Assembly: GCA_003117195.1 (NCBI GenBank)
Contig: BDSI01000124.1
Coordinates: 254,010-318,009, forward strand
Source: Eudorina sp. 2006-703-Eu-15
Lineage: Eukaryota > Chlorophyta > Chlorophyceae > Chlamydomonadales > Volvocaceae
DNA length: 64,000 bases
Direction: 5' to 3'
The notes below the pieces were generated by a model. The model searched no databases. It was not told where the DNA came from and saw nothing but the letters and a program-made list of their open reading frames with translations. The position numbers and the translations under genes are program-made. Shown here piece by piece: positions 26,901 to 36,312 of this stretch; positions within the stretch are counted from its first letter, which is position 1, and every line of letters starts with the position of its first letter.

Positions 26901-28388
26901 TTTATTGTCAATGGGTAGGGTGGCAGGTGTGTCTGCGGACGGGGCGGCGTACGGGGAGAGGGGCCGGTGGATCCTCGGCGGGACTAGGTACAGCATTCAC
27001 ACGCCTCGCCCCGCCTGGCCCAGGTGCGACGGAGCCCTGGACTGGCAGCGCCACCCGGACCAGGGGGAGAGCAGGATTCAAACCCACACACGGCCCCGTA
27101 GCCCGGACGCTCCCCACCTCGACCCGGGGGAAGCCTGTTGCTGTCAACCGACTCCCTCCCCGTGCGTCCGGACCCCAGACGTTGTCTGACCCTGGCAAAC
27201 CAGTCACTGCCCTCACTACCCCCGGACATTGTCTGACCCTGGCAAACCAGTCACTGCCCTCACTACCCCCGGACATCCGGTTCACCTTGCCCTGTCTCGC
27301 TGCCGCCCTGCCGCCCTGCCGCCCTGCACTCTCCTGTCCCCTCCTCTCTCACCCTCCTCTCTCACCCCACTCCTCTCTCCACAGCCTTCTCCACACACCT
27401 CTTCTCCACTGCCCTTCCGCCCTCCGCGACCTGGCCCTGACTTCCTTCCGACCTATAAAAATGTCCCTCCCCACTCGCCACGCCCCACTGCCGTCCCCCC
27501 GCTCCAGGAGGGCCGGCGGCGCTGCGCCCCGGTGGCCGCCCCCGAGGACCTGTCCGCCATGATGGCGGCCTCCCCCATCACCCACGTCGACGCCGTGACC
27601 GCCCCCGTGTTCATGATGTTGGGTTCTAAGGACCGCCGGGTGCCCAACCTGGACGGGCTGCAGTACCTTGCGGCGCTGAGGGGGCGGGACGCGGGGGTGG
27701 CGGGGCCGCCGCCACCCTCGCGGCTGCTCGTCTTCCCAGAGGTACGGCGGCGCTTACGGAGGAGGAGTTGCAGGGATTTGCAGGGAGGAAAAGCGAGGGG
27801 CGGGGGTTCCAAGGTACTAGACTCCCGGGGCCTTCAGTGTGTGTGGGAGGACGGTTGTTCGACGGGAATACCCTACCATGTGCACACGGGTAGGGTATTC
27901 CCGTTGAACAACCGTCCTCCGTTCAAGCAGGCAGAACAGGAGAGTGTGTGCGTGTGTGTTTTGTTGAGGGCCGTACACTGAGGGCTATGCCTGCAAGTGT
28001 TCGTGTTCCATATCAGCAGCAGGAAGTGCTTAATCCCGCTCATTGCCTTCAGCGTTCTTCCGACATCGCAGCCTTACATTTATTGTATGGGTCGGGCTAT
28101 CGGTACATGGTATACGCATACGGGCAACGTTTTTGGGCTACTATGCCCCTGCATGTCCTGCACGCCTGCCTGCGTAAGTAACACACACACACATACATGG
28201 ATGGGCTTCTCTTCAAACACACACATCCACAGGACGCGCACGGACTGGACAAGCCCCAGACCGAGTTCGAGCAGTGGATCAACGTGGTGTGGTGGCTCAA
28301 GACCTACGCGGGACCCCCCTCGCCCGGACCCGACGGTGACGCACCCGCCCCCGGGGGCGCTGAGGCCGCCACGGCAGCGGACCCGTGA
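17923..28388 (+). CDS. AARE: Acylaminoacyl-peptidase (acylamino-acid-releasing enzyme, S9 family), probably organelle-targeted
   Basis: Eighteen GT-AG exons are inferred: 17923-18140, 18530-18773, 19385-19510, 19818-19860, 20396-20499, 21011-21100, 21227-21403, 21838-22121, 22869-22993, 23410-23459, 23917-24043, 24485-24717, 24919-25074, 25471-25549, 25866-26093, 26537-26727, 27508-27741 and 28233-28388. Every phase agrees, giving 954 residues. Enzymes of this family remove N-acylated residues from peptides, using an N-terminal beta-propeller and a C-terminal alpha/beta hydrolase domain. Seen here are the HGGP oxyanion region (SPHGGPHT), nucleophile motif GGSHGG (Ser about 775), GSKDRRVP (Asp about 867) and DAHGLDKPQ (His about 906), in the family order and spacing. 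The propeller part shows VLRVTPRQ and FPGLYTATLP. Animal enzymes have about 730 residues; the excess is mainly an Arg/Ser-rich presequence-like first exon and Ala-rich linkers. A downstream ATG at 18540 could give a cytosolic form. Confidence 0.92.
19078..19200 (+). repeat. Dispersed intronic repeat, copy 1
   Basis: This part of intron 2 of the peptidase gene, from GTATGGGTCGGGC through CGCATACGGGCAA to TAAGTAACACACAC, is clearly similar to 28075-28195 in the last intron of the same gene. A short tandem echo of its end (CGCATGCCACGCACTCCTG) lies at about 19240. Confidence 0.8.
20872..21008 (+). repeat. Pyrimidine-rich CTAC/CCAC tract before a peptidase exon
   Basis: An irregular array of CTAC and CCAC tetranucleotides fills the end of the intron just before the acceptor at 21010. 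It would act as an unusually long polypyrimidine-like tract ahead of the exon 21011-21100. Confidence 0.85.
22172..22416 (+). repeat. GAAT/GAGT tetranucleotide satellite in a peptidase intron
   Basis: About 245 bases consist of GAAT units with interspersed GAGT and GGAT variants. In the second half a 12-base higher-order unit (GAGTGAATGAAT) is repeated regularly. It sits in the intron between exons 21838-22121 and 22869-22993 and does not affect the coding sequence. Confidence 0.95.
22776..22860 (+). repeat. 12-bp tandem repeat CCGTACCCCTGC before a splice acceptor
   Basis: Seven near-identical units (CCGTACCCCTGC with one- or two-base variants) end a few bases before the acceptor CCCCGCAG at 22861-22868. 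The array is pyrimidine-rich and contains a GTAC core in every unit. Confidence 0.92.
26740..26866 (+). repeat. G-rich minisatellite (GGGCGCAGGGGGCA) in a peptidase intron
   Basis: Beginning 13 bases after the donor of the nucleophile-containing exon, units of about 14 bases with runs of three to five G are repeated around eight times on the coding strand. This meets the usual sequence pattern for G-quadruplex formation in the pre-mRNA. Confidence 0.92.
27846..27920 (+). repeat. Near-perfect 32-bp inverted repeat (hairpin) in the last peptidase intron
   Basis: Arm 1 is 27846-27877, arm 2 is 27889-27920, and the loop is 11 bases. Thirty-one of 32 pairs are Watson-Crick; the single exception, 27861 with 27905, is a G-U wobble in RNA. 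The stem is long enough to be a Dicer substrate or a miniature inverted-repeat element. It lies in intron 27742-28232. Confidence 0.95.
28075..28195 (+). repeat. Dispersed intronic repeat, copy 2
   Basis: This is the counterpart of 19078-19200. It shares GTATGGGTCGGGC, CGCATACGGGCAA and the GTAAGTAACACACAC end, with scattered substitutions between. It is followed by a CA-rich run and CTTCTCTTCAAACACAC, a motif also seen near 18425, 23220 and 53130. Confidence 0.8.
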
Positions 28389-29294
28389 GTGGCCCGCCGA
28401 GCGCGTGCTGCTGCTGCTGCGGCAGGATGTGCCGTACGTACCGCAGCCGTACCCACGGGCCGCTGACACACGCGGATCTCGGTACGGAGGGGCTGGGGGC
28501 CTTATGGGTCTGCCGCCAACCGCAACGATGGCAATGGAGGGGGCCCAACGGGCACAGCGGCACCAACACAGCAGCACCTGCAGCAGCCGCCTGCCTCGGC
28601 AGGGAGGGGAGGTTACAAACATTCCTTGGGTGGGTGCCGCCGCGACACCGTCGGGCGGTACGTGCAGTGCTGCATTCCCAGGGCCTTATCACGCGGGGCG
28701 ACGGGGGCAGCCACCCATCAGTCGAGGGGAGGGCCCTCCAGGGGGCTGACGCCGGGGCCGCACGGGCGCGCGAGTGACACTGGGACAAGGAGAGATCCGC
28801 GCAGCGCGTGTACGGCATGAAGGTGGCATGCATGTCGTACACTGGCTTGGGGGCCAGGCCAGCGTGTCCGCCGTCGCCTCCCATGCATCCATGCATCGGG
28901 GCGGGTGCGCAGGCGGGGGTCCAGGACGGAGGGGTCGAAACGGGCCCCGGGTTCGTCGGATGACTGACTGCCAGGTGCCAGCGAATGACTGTTGGCGTGC
29001 GGTGTATATGTCGTGTTTATTGCGATGTTATCGGCGCCGTTATCGGCGCCGGCTTAGGGTAACTCAGATTGGCATCACTCGCTCGCTGCCAGTAGGTGAC
29101 ACACGCCCGCGGCGCGAACTTCATGGCGCAATGTTCCGCTCGATGCGGAGCACGACTGGAACTTTTGTCACACGAAGTGGTGTAGGGGATTTGTAGGTCA
29201 CGAATGCTTTACTGCAGCAATAATTTCCTGGGCACGCGGTTTGGGTAACATGAGGTGCGAGGCCGACTCGCGATGACCGGAAAGACCGTTAGGG
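28389..29294. other. Region downstream of the peptidase gene
   Basis: This probably contains the 3' untranslated region of the peptidase. I see no TGTAA signal within the first 900 bases. No other gene is supported. Base composition falls from GC-rich to near-balanced at about 29.0 kb, where the accessory block begins. Confidence 0.45.
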
Positions 29295-30678
29295 GTCCTG
29301 ACAACGCACCGTAGGGCCAGGCTGCCGGGGTGGGAGTACGGCGGGGGTGGTTGCTGCCATGGTGCAATGTTGTGCGAGTTGTTGGTTATGGGCGGGAATG
29401 CGTTTCGGGTGAAACGTATGTCTCATAGAATCGTGTCGTTGTCGCACCATCACCGCGATTAACCTGTGTGCAGTGCACCGCAGGGGAACCCATCGCGACG
29501 TATGGCATCGGCCCGTGCCGCGCAAATGGGTGACCGCAACCACCCTTCACAGGAAATATATAACGGCAAAGCAGATTGATCTGTGTGAAGTTAAAAGCGG
29601 CACAGCAGACCCGCATTTAAATTGCGTACTCTTCGTTGCATCGCAGCGACCCACCAAAGCATGCGATACCAAGGTAACATGCTGCAACAAACAACTGCTT
29701 GCAGGTGCTCAATTTCTTCTGCTTTCAGTGATATATTCAGCACCCAGGCTTATGACAACTAAGCGGAATGCATGCCGCAGGCTCTGGTAGCTGCTCGAGG
29801 CCAAGTAATTACCATAACAACAATGTTTAAGAGCATAATTATCCGCATTTATGGTAACAGGTAAAGCGGGCAAGTCCCGTCGAAGCTCGGTTGTCGACGA
29901 CGCCTTGCTGTAGCGGGTAACGGTTGGTCGTATGCTTCCCTATGCTTCTCGTCAACCTCCGGCCCCCGGTCGCAACGGCAATCCCGTGAATCGTACAGAT
30001 ACGCAGCTCTGTGCTGTGATACATTCATAAAATGTTATCAGGTTAGACATTTACTGTTAGCGCTGCATTAGCTGGTCATTGACACCACCCCAATTCCATC
30101 TTCGTTGCAAGCTTAAGCCGCAACTGCAGTGCTAACGGCACCCTGATTTTCACAATATTGTGCCGCAAGCCGCTTTCATTTAACGATTCACGTTGGTTGT
30201 CGTTTGACTCCATAACGAAGCGGCTCGACTTTCCTCATTTTCGGCAACGGTGCGCCTCAACAACATGTGCCGCCCGAACGTCTCAAATGTAGAGCAAGAG
30301 CTGGTGGGTTGCGGTAGCGGGCTGTTGTACTTTGTGCTGTCTGGGGCCGAGATGAATGAAGCACGGGTTGCTACAATACCGGTAGACGCAAACAGAGCAA
30401 GTGCTGCCGTGAATGCGTAGTATTACTCACAGTGGGCCTGTGACTTACAAAGGAGGCTACTGGCACTGTTTAAGCACTTGCAGTCGGCGCTAGTGTCATC
30501 AGAACTGCCAAGCAGAGCAGGGCCCCCTGTGCTGTGCTTCACCGAATTGAGATATTATTTTCACGCCAACCATGATGTGTTAACGCCACCCATGATGCAG
30601 AAGCGACGTGTCGGTCATCGCGAATGACGTGCGCTTGCTGCCCGCCGTCATGCCCTCCCTTCCTGCCAGGTCAAATCC

Positions 30679-32358
30679 ATGCTGGCTACTTCGTCGGCAT
30701 GCCACAGCGCCAAACTGCTCCCCATCTCCTGCGCCGTAACCCCGCCGCCCGCTGAGACCTGCTGCCCGCTCCACACCGCAGAGGCTGCGGTCAAGTACGC
30801 CGAGGCAGCTGCCAAGACCGCCAAGGGCTCCGCCGACTTGGCCGCCAAGGCCGTTCGGCAGGTGGTGGTGGCTGCCAGCACCGGCCAAGCTGCCGCCGAG
30901 GTTGTCACTGCGGTCCACATGGCCGAGACCGCCCGACAGCAACTGCCCGACAAGCGAATGCCGTACACGTCCACGGGCCCTGTAGACACCTCCGCCGATA
31001 ACGCCCGCGACCAAGACTGCCAGGCGGCGGGTGCGGAAACCACCTTATCAGCAGCAGCCATGGCGGCAACCGCTGTTGATGGGGCCAAGCAGGGCGTCGC
31101 CAAGGCCCGTCTGGCCCTTCTGCAGGCACGGGATGACGTCGACGGCGCATGCGCAGCCGCCCAGGAGGCGCACGAGCAGGTCCAGCGGGCGGCGGCTCTC
31201 TCAGCCACATCGTCCGCGGCGACCTCCGGAGGTGTGCCGGAGGGCCCCGTGAAGGAGCTGCGGGCGCGGAGTGACAAGGTGCGGGCGGCCGCTCAGACGG
31301 CGAGGTCGGATGTGAAGGCCGTGGAGGAGTGGCTGCGGCTGGTGGCGCAGGTGGAGGAGACGGCGGTCGCATGGGGTGAGCAGGCGCCGCCGCAACTGCC
31401 GTACAAGTCCCCCGGCTCAGTCGCCGACGATGATTTGGCAGCATGGGGACATGCCTCCGACGCCGAGGCGCTGGGCGAGAAGGCCGCCGTACAGGCCGAC
31501 GCTGCCATCACAGCTTCCAGTTTTACTGCTGCCGCTGTTGCCGTACAAGCCGCGGACCCGACCGGTGAAACTGCCATCAAGCGGTCGGAGGCTGTCGCAG
31601 CCGCTCTGGAGGAGGCGACTGCGGACGCCACGACACGGGCTGCGGCGGCCGCAGGGCGCCTGGAGGCGGCTGTCGCTGCTGCGGCGGCGGCCTATTTGGA
31701 CGCGGCGGACGGGGCGGAGGCGGCGGCAAGGAGGCAGCAAGCCGTGGCAGCCACTGCTGAAGCTGGAAATGCCAAAGCCATGGCGGCCGCTGAGGCGCTA
31801 GTGAGGCGGCTGGAGGCGGCAGCTGCCACGGCGGAAGCGGCGTACGTGGCGGCGCTGGCGCGGTCTGAGGCGTTTGCCCTGCGGCAAGGCGCCGCGGCGA
31901 CTGCGGTGGAGGCGGCAGGCGACAGCACCCTCCTGCAGGCCGCCGCGGCTGTGAAGCGGCTGGAGGCGGCTGCTGCGGCAGCGGAGGCCGTACATCTGCA
32001 GGCCGTGGAACGAGCTGAGGCTGTGGCGAAGCGGCAGGAGGAGGCTGCCGCAGCCGTGGAGGCGGCCAACGTCAAGGCCCTGGCGAAGGCTGAGGCGGCT
32101 GTCAAACGGCTGGAGGAGGCGGCGGCCGCTTCGGAGGTGGCCAGCCATGATGCGGTGCGCCGTGTGCTGGAGGCCGCTGCCCGGGCCGAAGCGGCGGCTA
32201 GGTCGGCCGTGGTGGCTAACGCCGAGGCGGTCGCACGGTCGGAGCGGGCGGCGGAGCGGGCTGACCAGGCCGCGGGGCGGGTTGAAAAGGCACTGGCCGA
32301 GAAAGTCGGCTGGTTGCGCAAGGTCTTGGGCCGCCAGCCGCCACGGGTTCAGCCGTGA
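30679..32358 (+). CDS. Ala-rich helical protein with four 50-residue repeats, copy 1
   Basis: The predicted product has 559 residues. A Cys-containing N-terminus (MLATSSACHSAKLL, then TCCPL) leads into helical Ala-rich sequence, a variable linker (about 255-310), four consecutive 50-residue repeats (326-525) and a conserved basic tail with GWLRKVLGRQ. There is no signal peptide or membrane span. The ATG is supported by an in-frame TGA 16 codons upstream and by conservation of the start in all three copies. A sequence like a splice acceptor (TTCCTGCCAG) sits nine bases before it, so a 5' untranslated intron is possible. TGTAA at 32400-32404 is a candidate polyadenylation signal. The composition (Ala over one third, Glu/Arg/Lys next) predicts a long helix or coiled coil. 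I do not recognise the family; LEA-like or cytoskeletal roles are guesses only. Confidence 0.75.
   Translation: MLATSSACHSAKLLPISCAVTPPPAETCCPLHTAEAAVKYAEAAAKTAKGSADLAAKAVRQVVVAASTGQAAAEVVTAVHMAETARQQLPDKRMPYTSTGPVDTSADNARDQDCQAAGAETTLSAAAMAATAVDGAKQGVAKARLALLQARDDVDGACAAAQEAHEQVQRAAALSATSSAATSGGVPEGPVKELRARSDKVRAAAQTARSDVKAVEEWLRLVAQVEETAVAWGEQAPPQLPYKSPGSVADDDLAAWGHASDAEALGEKAAVQADAAITASSFTAAAVAVQAADPTGETAIKRSEAVAAALEEATADATTRAAAAAGRLEAAVAAAAAAYLDAADGAEAAARRQQAVAATAEAGNAKAMAAAEALVRRLEAAAATAEAAYVAALARSEAFALRQGAAATAVEAAGDSTLLQAAAAVKRLEAAAAAAEAVHLQAVERAEAVAKRQEEAAAAVEAANVKALAKAEAAVKRLEEAAAASEVASHDAVRRVLEAAARAEAAARSAVVANAEAVARSERAAERADQAAGRVEKALAEKVGWLRKVLGRQPPRVQP
31654..32253 (+). repeat. Four 150-bp coding repeats in copy 1
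   Basis: Repeat starts are 31654, 31804, 31954 and 32104, exactly 150 bases apart. Each repeat opens with GRLEAA, RRLEAA, KRLEAA or KRLEEA. The first three carry RQ at residues 27-28 and share A-E-A spacing. The last repeat is the most diverged. Confidence 0.9.
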
Positions 32359-33796
32359 ACCAACCTGGCTGGTCGATTGATGTGTCTACACATCCTGCCT
32401 GTAAGGCTTGTATGAGGCGAGTGCTTTGCGGCGGTAGGCTGGGCCGTTTTGGGCTCATCCGTTCTTCCGTCTTGTGCTGGGGACATTGTGAGCTGATGTG
32501 TATTACGACGGCCCCGATATTAGGCTTCTATGTTTTTTCGTAGCTTTTGCTTAATCGCCTTCCCTGGATCGCGGTTCGTTTTTAACACAGTGCACGCTTA
32601 TATTGGGCGTACATGATCAACGGCCAATCCAGAACGTTTTTGGCTTTATTTGCACATTGATGACTCATCAAAGCCGATTGATCATGCCATAGACGTACAT
32701 AATTCCGTTCTTAACTTTCGGACATTTTTCATCACCGCCAAAGGATTGTACGACACGTCGGATGAAGCCCGTACATACTTCATATAGTCGTACGTGCCGC
32801 CGGGGGATAGAACTCAAGGCTAAGCCGCGATCTCCGCATTCGAGATTTTGAGGCCAGGCAACGGCCAAGATTGCCAGCCTTACAAGGAGTGTCCACCCCC
32901 GCAGCTGGCACCAATTGTACAGTTTTTTTGTACGGTTGTCGGGTCGCAGGACTTGTTCGTAAACGTTTCTTTACTTCCGTGACAGTTGCATGTATGTGTT
33001 TTCCTACTCGTTTGCGTCCGTGAGCTGTACTCTGGCACGAGGTTCATCGGCAGGTTCTTTCCCTGAATAGTTTGTGCTTCATTGGTTGGAGTTCCCAAGG
33101 TGCCGTATCCAGGGGGAGGTGTTTGTGAGTCAAAAGCAGTCAACATATATAAAGGTTGCACCTTGTAGGGGTTACAAAACAGGGTGCTCGCTACGCCCCC
33201 TCACCCAACCCCGCATTCAATCATCGGGGGGTAGGGGCAGGGTGTCGGGGGCAGGGGAGTCGTACAGCGACCCCCCTGTCGTCGTCGCCGGCATGGCCTT
33301 GGGTGGAGGACGTGTGTTGACGTGCCGTGTGGATATGGGACCGGCGGCCGTGGGGCGAGTCTCACAGCGGATCGGGCATGCGGTGTGTATGTCGTGCATT
33401 TAGATGTGTTCGAGACGCCGGCGCCTCCTGGAGTGTCTCACCTGCCATCACCCGCAACCAGTCAACATGGAAGTCCGTCGTGCGCCATTGTACATCACGC
33501 GATGCTCTGATAGGTTTTCCTCGTGAAGTGCTAACGAAGCGTAAGGAACCTCGGGGGTTCTGTCTGGTGGGACTGTGTACGGACTTGCCAGGTTGACAGC
33601 ATCGGTCCCGCCCGGCAAGCGACAGTGTTGGTTGAAATCAGATTTTCTACGGAGCAACCTTTTGGGTGCTGCCCTGCCTGCTGCGGCTGGTCTGCCGGCA
33701 TACAGTAGTCTGTCGCTTCGTTTTGCTTCGTTCGGGGAAGCCCGCCCACACCGATATCACGACGACCTTGTTTCAGAGCTGACAGGTATTGTGAGG

Positions 33797-33870
33797 ATGC
33801 ATGGGTGCGCAGTCCTTGGTGGGGGTTGATGAGATGAGGCGCCTACCAGCGATAGGGGCCCGTTGGAACA
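33797..33870 (-). repeat. About 75-bp block shared with 56919-56993
   Basis: The minus strand here matches the plus strand at 56919-56993 over about 75 bases with few differences. Both encode, in the same relative frame, RRLISS followed by PTKDCAP. The block lies in DNA present only in the first tandem unit. It may be a fragment of a transposable element or of a captured gene. Confidence 0.8.
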
Positions 33871-33924
33871 AGCAGTCCACGCCAGGCGAAACGCGCCTGC
33901 AGCCCGGGCTTAAAGCTGACACAG

Positions 33925-34233
33925 TTACTGGCCTTGCGGCCTGATCTTGCTGGCGAGGCCGCGCTCCCAACTGACCTCCTTTTCCAGGACGATGCACGGG
34001 CGGTCCGCTGGCAGTGGCGGCTGCGCACCGTAGCGCCTCCTGAGACCGAGCTGCGTGGATGTCGGCAGGTTGATCAGGCCCGCCAGACTGTACATTGGGC
34101 GAGAAGATGGTTGGCGATGTCGGCCGCCCCCATGGCGATGTGGAGGCCGCGTGTTACATCCATTTCCACGCAGCACACTTGTTACAACTATTACGAACGG
34201 CAATATGAGCAAGTTGTGTAATTGTGACCACAA
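33925..34233 (-). other. Possible gene or element fragment
   Basis: A minus-strand open frame in unit-1-specific DNA includes YSLAGLINLPTSTQLGL and then PCIVLEKEVSWERGLASK. It has a more protein-like composition than neighbouring frames and runs toward the shared RRLISS block. I do not recognise it and see no splice structure, so it may be a relic. Confidence 0.25.
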
Positions 34234-34892
34234 GAAGCGCTTCTAGCAGGAAGCGCGCGCCCTAAATCACCGCTTCGAAAAGACACGATCCGTACGCCAC
34301 CCAGATCCAGGGATATGAAACGTCAGCCATCTACCTGCCGACAGTTGGCACCGCACTTTTGGGCACGTTTCACACTGCTAAACCAACCGCTGCGCCACGA
34401 CTTGGCACGAACATCAACGGTCCACGACATACGAGTTTTGAGCGTCAATTTAACACGGGGTCCGCTGCCACGTTCGTTCGTTCATTCATTCAATTTAGCA
34501 CACTCAGCTTGCAAACGGTTTACGGCAATACATCCCTGAGAGGGCTCTCAGTTGGATGCTTGTCTCGCCCAATGAGGTGCATGCACGGATAGGGCGCTAG
34601 CACTGGCACATGGTGGCTCGTTCAGCCCTAGCTGTTCGCTGCACTAGCTGAGTACTCTAGGGCTTAGGCGAAGGCCTTCCACCTGATACTCTACCTGCAA
34701 CGGGTCCTGCCGCTGCTCGCTGGCCGACTCTCGATGTCCCGTATCATGACAGCGCAAGGGCTGGGCTGCTGAGGGCGGGGTTGCATGGTTGTGTCACGAT
34801 GCATGTCGGGCGATTTGTCGATTGTGGGCACGAATGCGTTTCGGCTGAGAAGGGATCCCGAGCTCTGGGTCGTGTCTTTGTCGAACCAGGTC

Positions 34893-34924
34893 GACACGGG
34901 TCCACCTTGTAACGGTTACATTAC
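34893..34924 (-). repeat. Dispersed 30-bp element with GTAACCGTTAC core, copy A
   Basis: Read on the minus strand it is GTAATGTAACCGTTAC followed by AAGGTGGACCCGTGTC. The same string is at 56760-56791 and, less three bases, at 56881-56909. The 11-base core GTAACCGTTAC is close to palindromic. Confidence 0.9.
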
Positions 34925-36312
34925 AAGGTCGAATCCGTCACCGCGGTTGAAACCGTGGTGCAGTGCACTGCGGCAGTACCCAGTATAATGTCCAGCAACT
35001 GGGTAACCTATTTGACTCGTGAATTACGCAGCCGCATAGCAGGCTTTGCGATTGCCTGTTGTGTCGCACCGCCGGATAGACGCCATGACCACGTGCCAGC
35101 ACACTCAGATGCTTCCAGACGCCCTTGCAATTTGATTCCGTTCACACGCAACCTTGTTCCAAGTATAGGCTACAATTGTTAGGACTTCAGCAGACTCATG
35201 GCCGGCATGCTTTGCTGGCACAGAAATCCCGTTTCTGCTTATTGCACTGTCACCAACATATATTGACCCATGTTTTATGCATTGATGTAGTCAAGCGAAT
35301 CGGAGCCATTGCACGCCGCAGGAAATGCGCAAGGTCCTCTTAATTTACTGCTTGACGGCAAGCGCATCCCGTAATAACAGACATTTTTGAGGAATACTTT
35401 TGACGGCTTCGAAACAAGTGCGCATTTTGGGAAGTCCTGTCGAGCTCTGCAGTAGCGCGTAACGGTTGGTCGCATGCTTCCCGACAACAGGCGTCAACCG
35501 TTCTGTCACCTTCACCTCTCGCGGCACCCGGCCGCCGGTCGCAGCTGCTATCCCGTGAATCGTACAGGATTGCCGTTATCGTATACTTACACAATGGGCA
35601 AGGCATGTAAACTCTGCTGGTCAGCTGCGACACCAACAGACACCAACTCAGTTTGGCCTCGCAAGCTTAAGCTGCGTTACTTTTCGGTGCCCCAAGCATT
35701 GCGATCGTTTTCCTCCATATTTTTCTACCCGCGGGCTTCCGTTTCACACTGGTTGTCATTTCTGATTTGACTTCATCCGCGGCTCGACATCCCCATCATC
35801 ATAACGGCAACGGAGCGCCTCAACAACATGTGCCACGCCAACGTCTCGACTATATATATGAATCATCCGGAGCAGGTAGGTTGCGAACGAGGCGGTTGAG
35901 GGCTCAGAAGGGTTCTTGCAATTTCTTGTCAATTTCAACATCCAGTTGAACTGCATTCGCCATTAGTTGCACGCTCCCAGTTTATGCTGTAAAAATAGGA
36001 GTGCATAGTACAGAGGGCAAAATGAAGTTATTCACGTAGAGCCATTCGCACAAATGGGGAAGGCCTTTCCGCCTTGGCTCCCATTAACAAGGCTTTAGAT
36101 GGTATTTACTATAGATTCATTTCCTGCACCAGGTAGGACTCCAAAGCAAGGCAGGCCGCACATGCTGTGCTTCGAGGCAGGGGTCTAGCGCGAATTGTCA
36201 CGCATATAAACCAAACACGACGCGAACCCATGGCCGCGGGCCGACTGTCGTACATGAAGGACGTGCATGTGCTGTCCTCCGTCATGCCCCCCCTTCCTGC
36301 CAGGCACAATCC

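Noticed and set aside
30679..32358. LEA or apolipoprotein-like assignment for the Ala-rich proteins
   Set aside because: Composition is similar, but the repeat is exactly 50 residues, not 11 or 22, and no family signature motif was seen.
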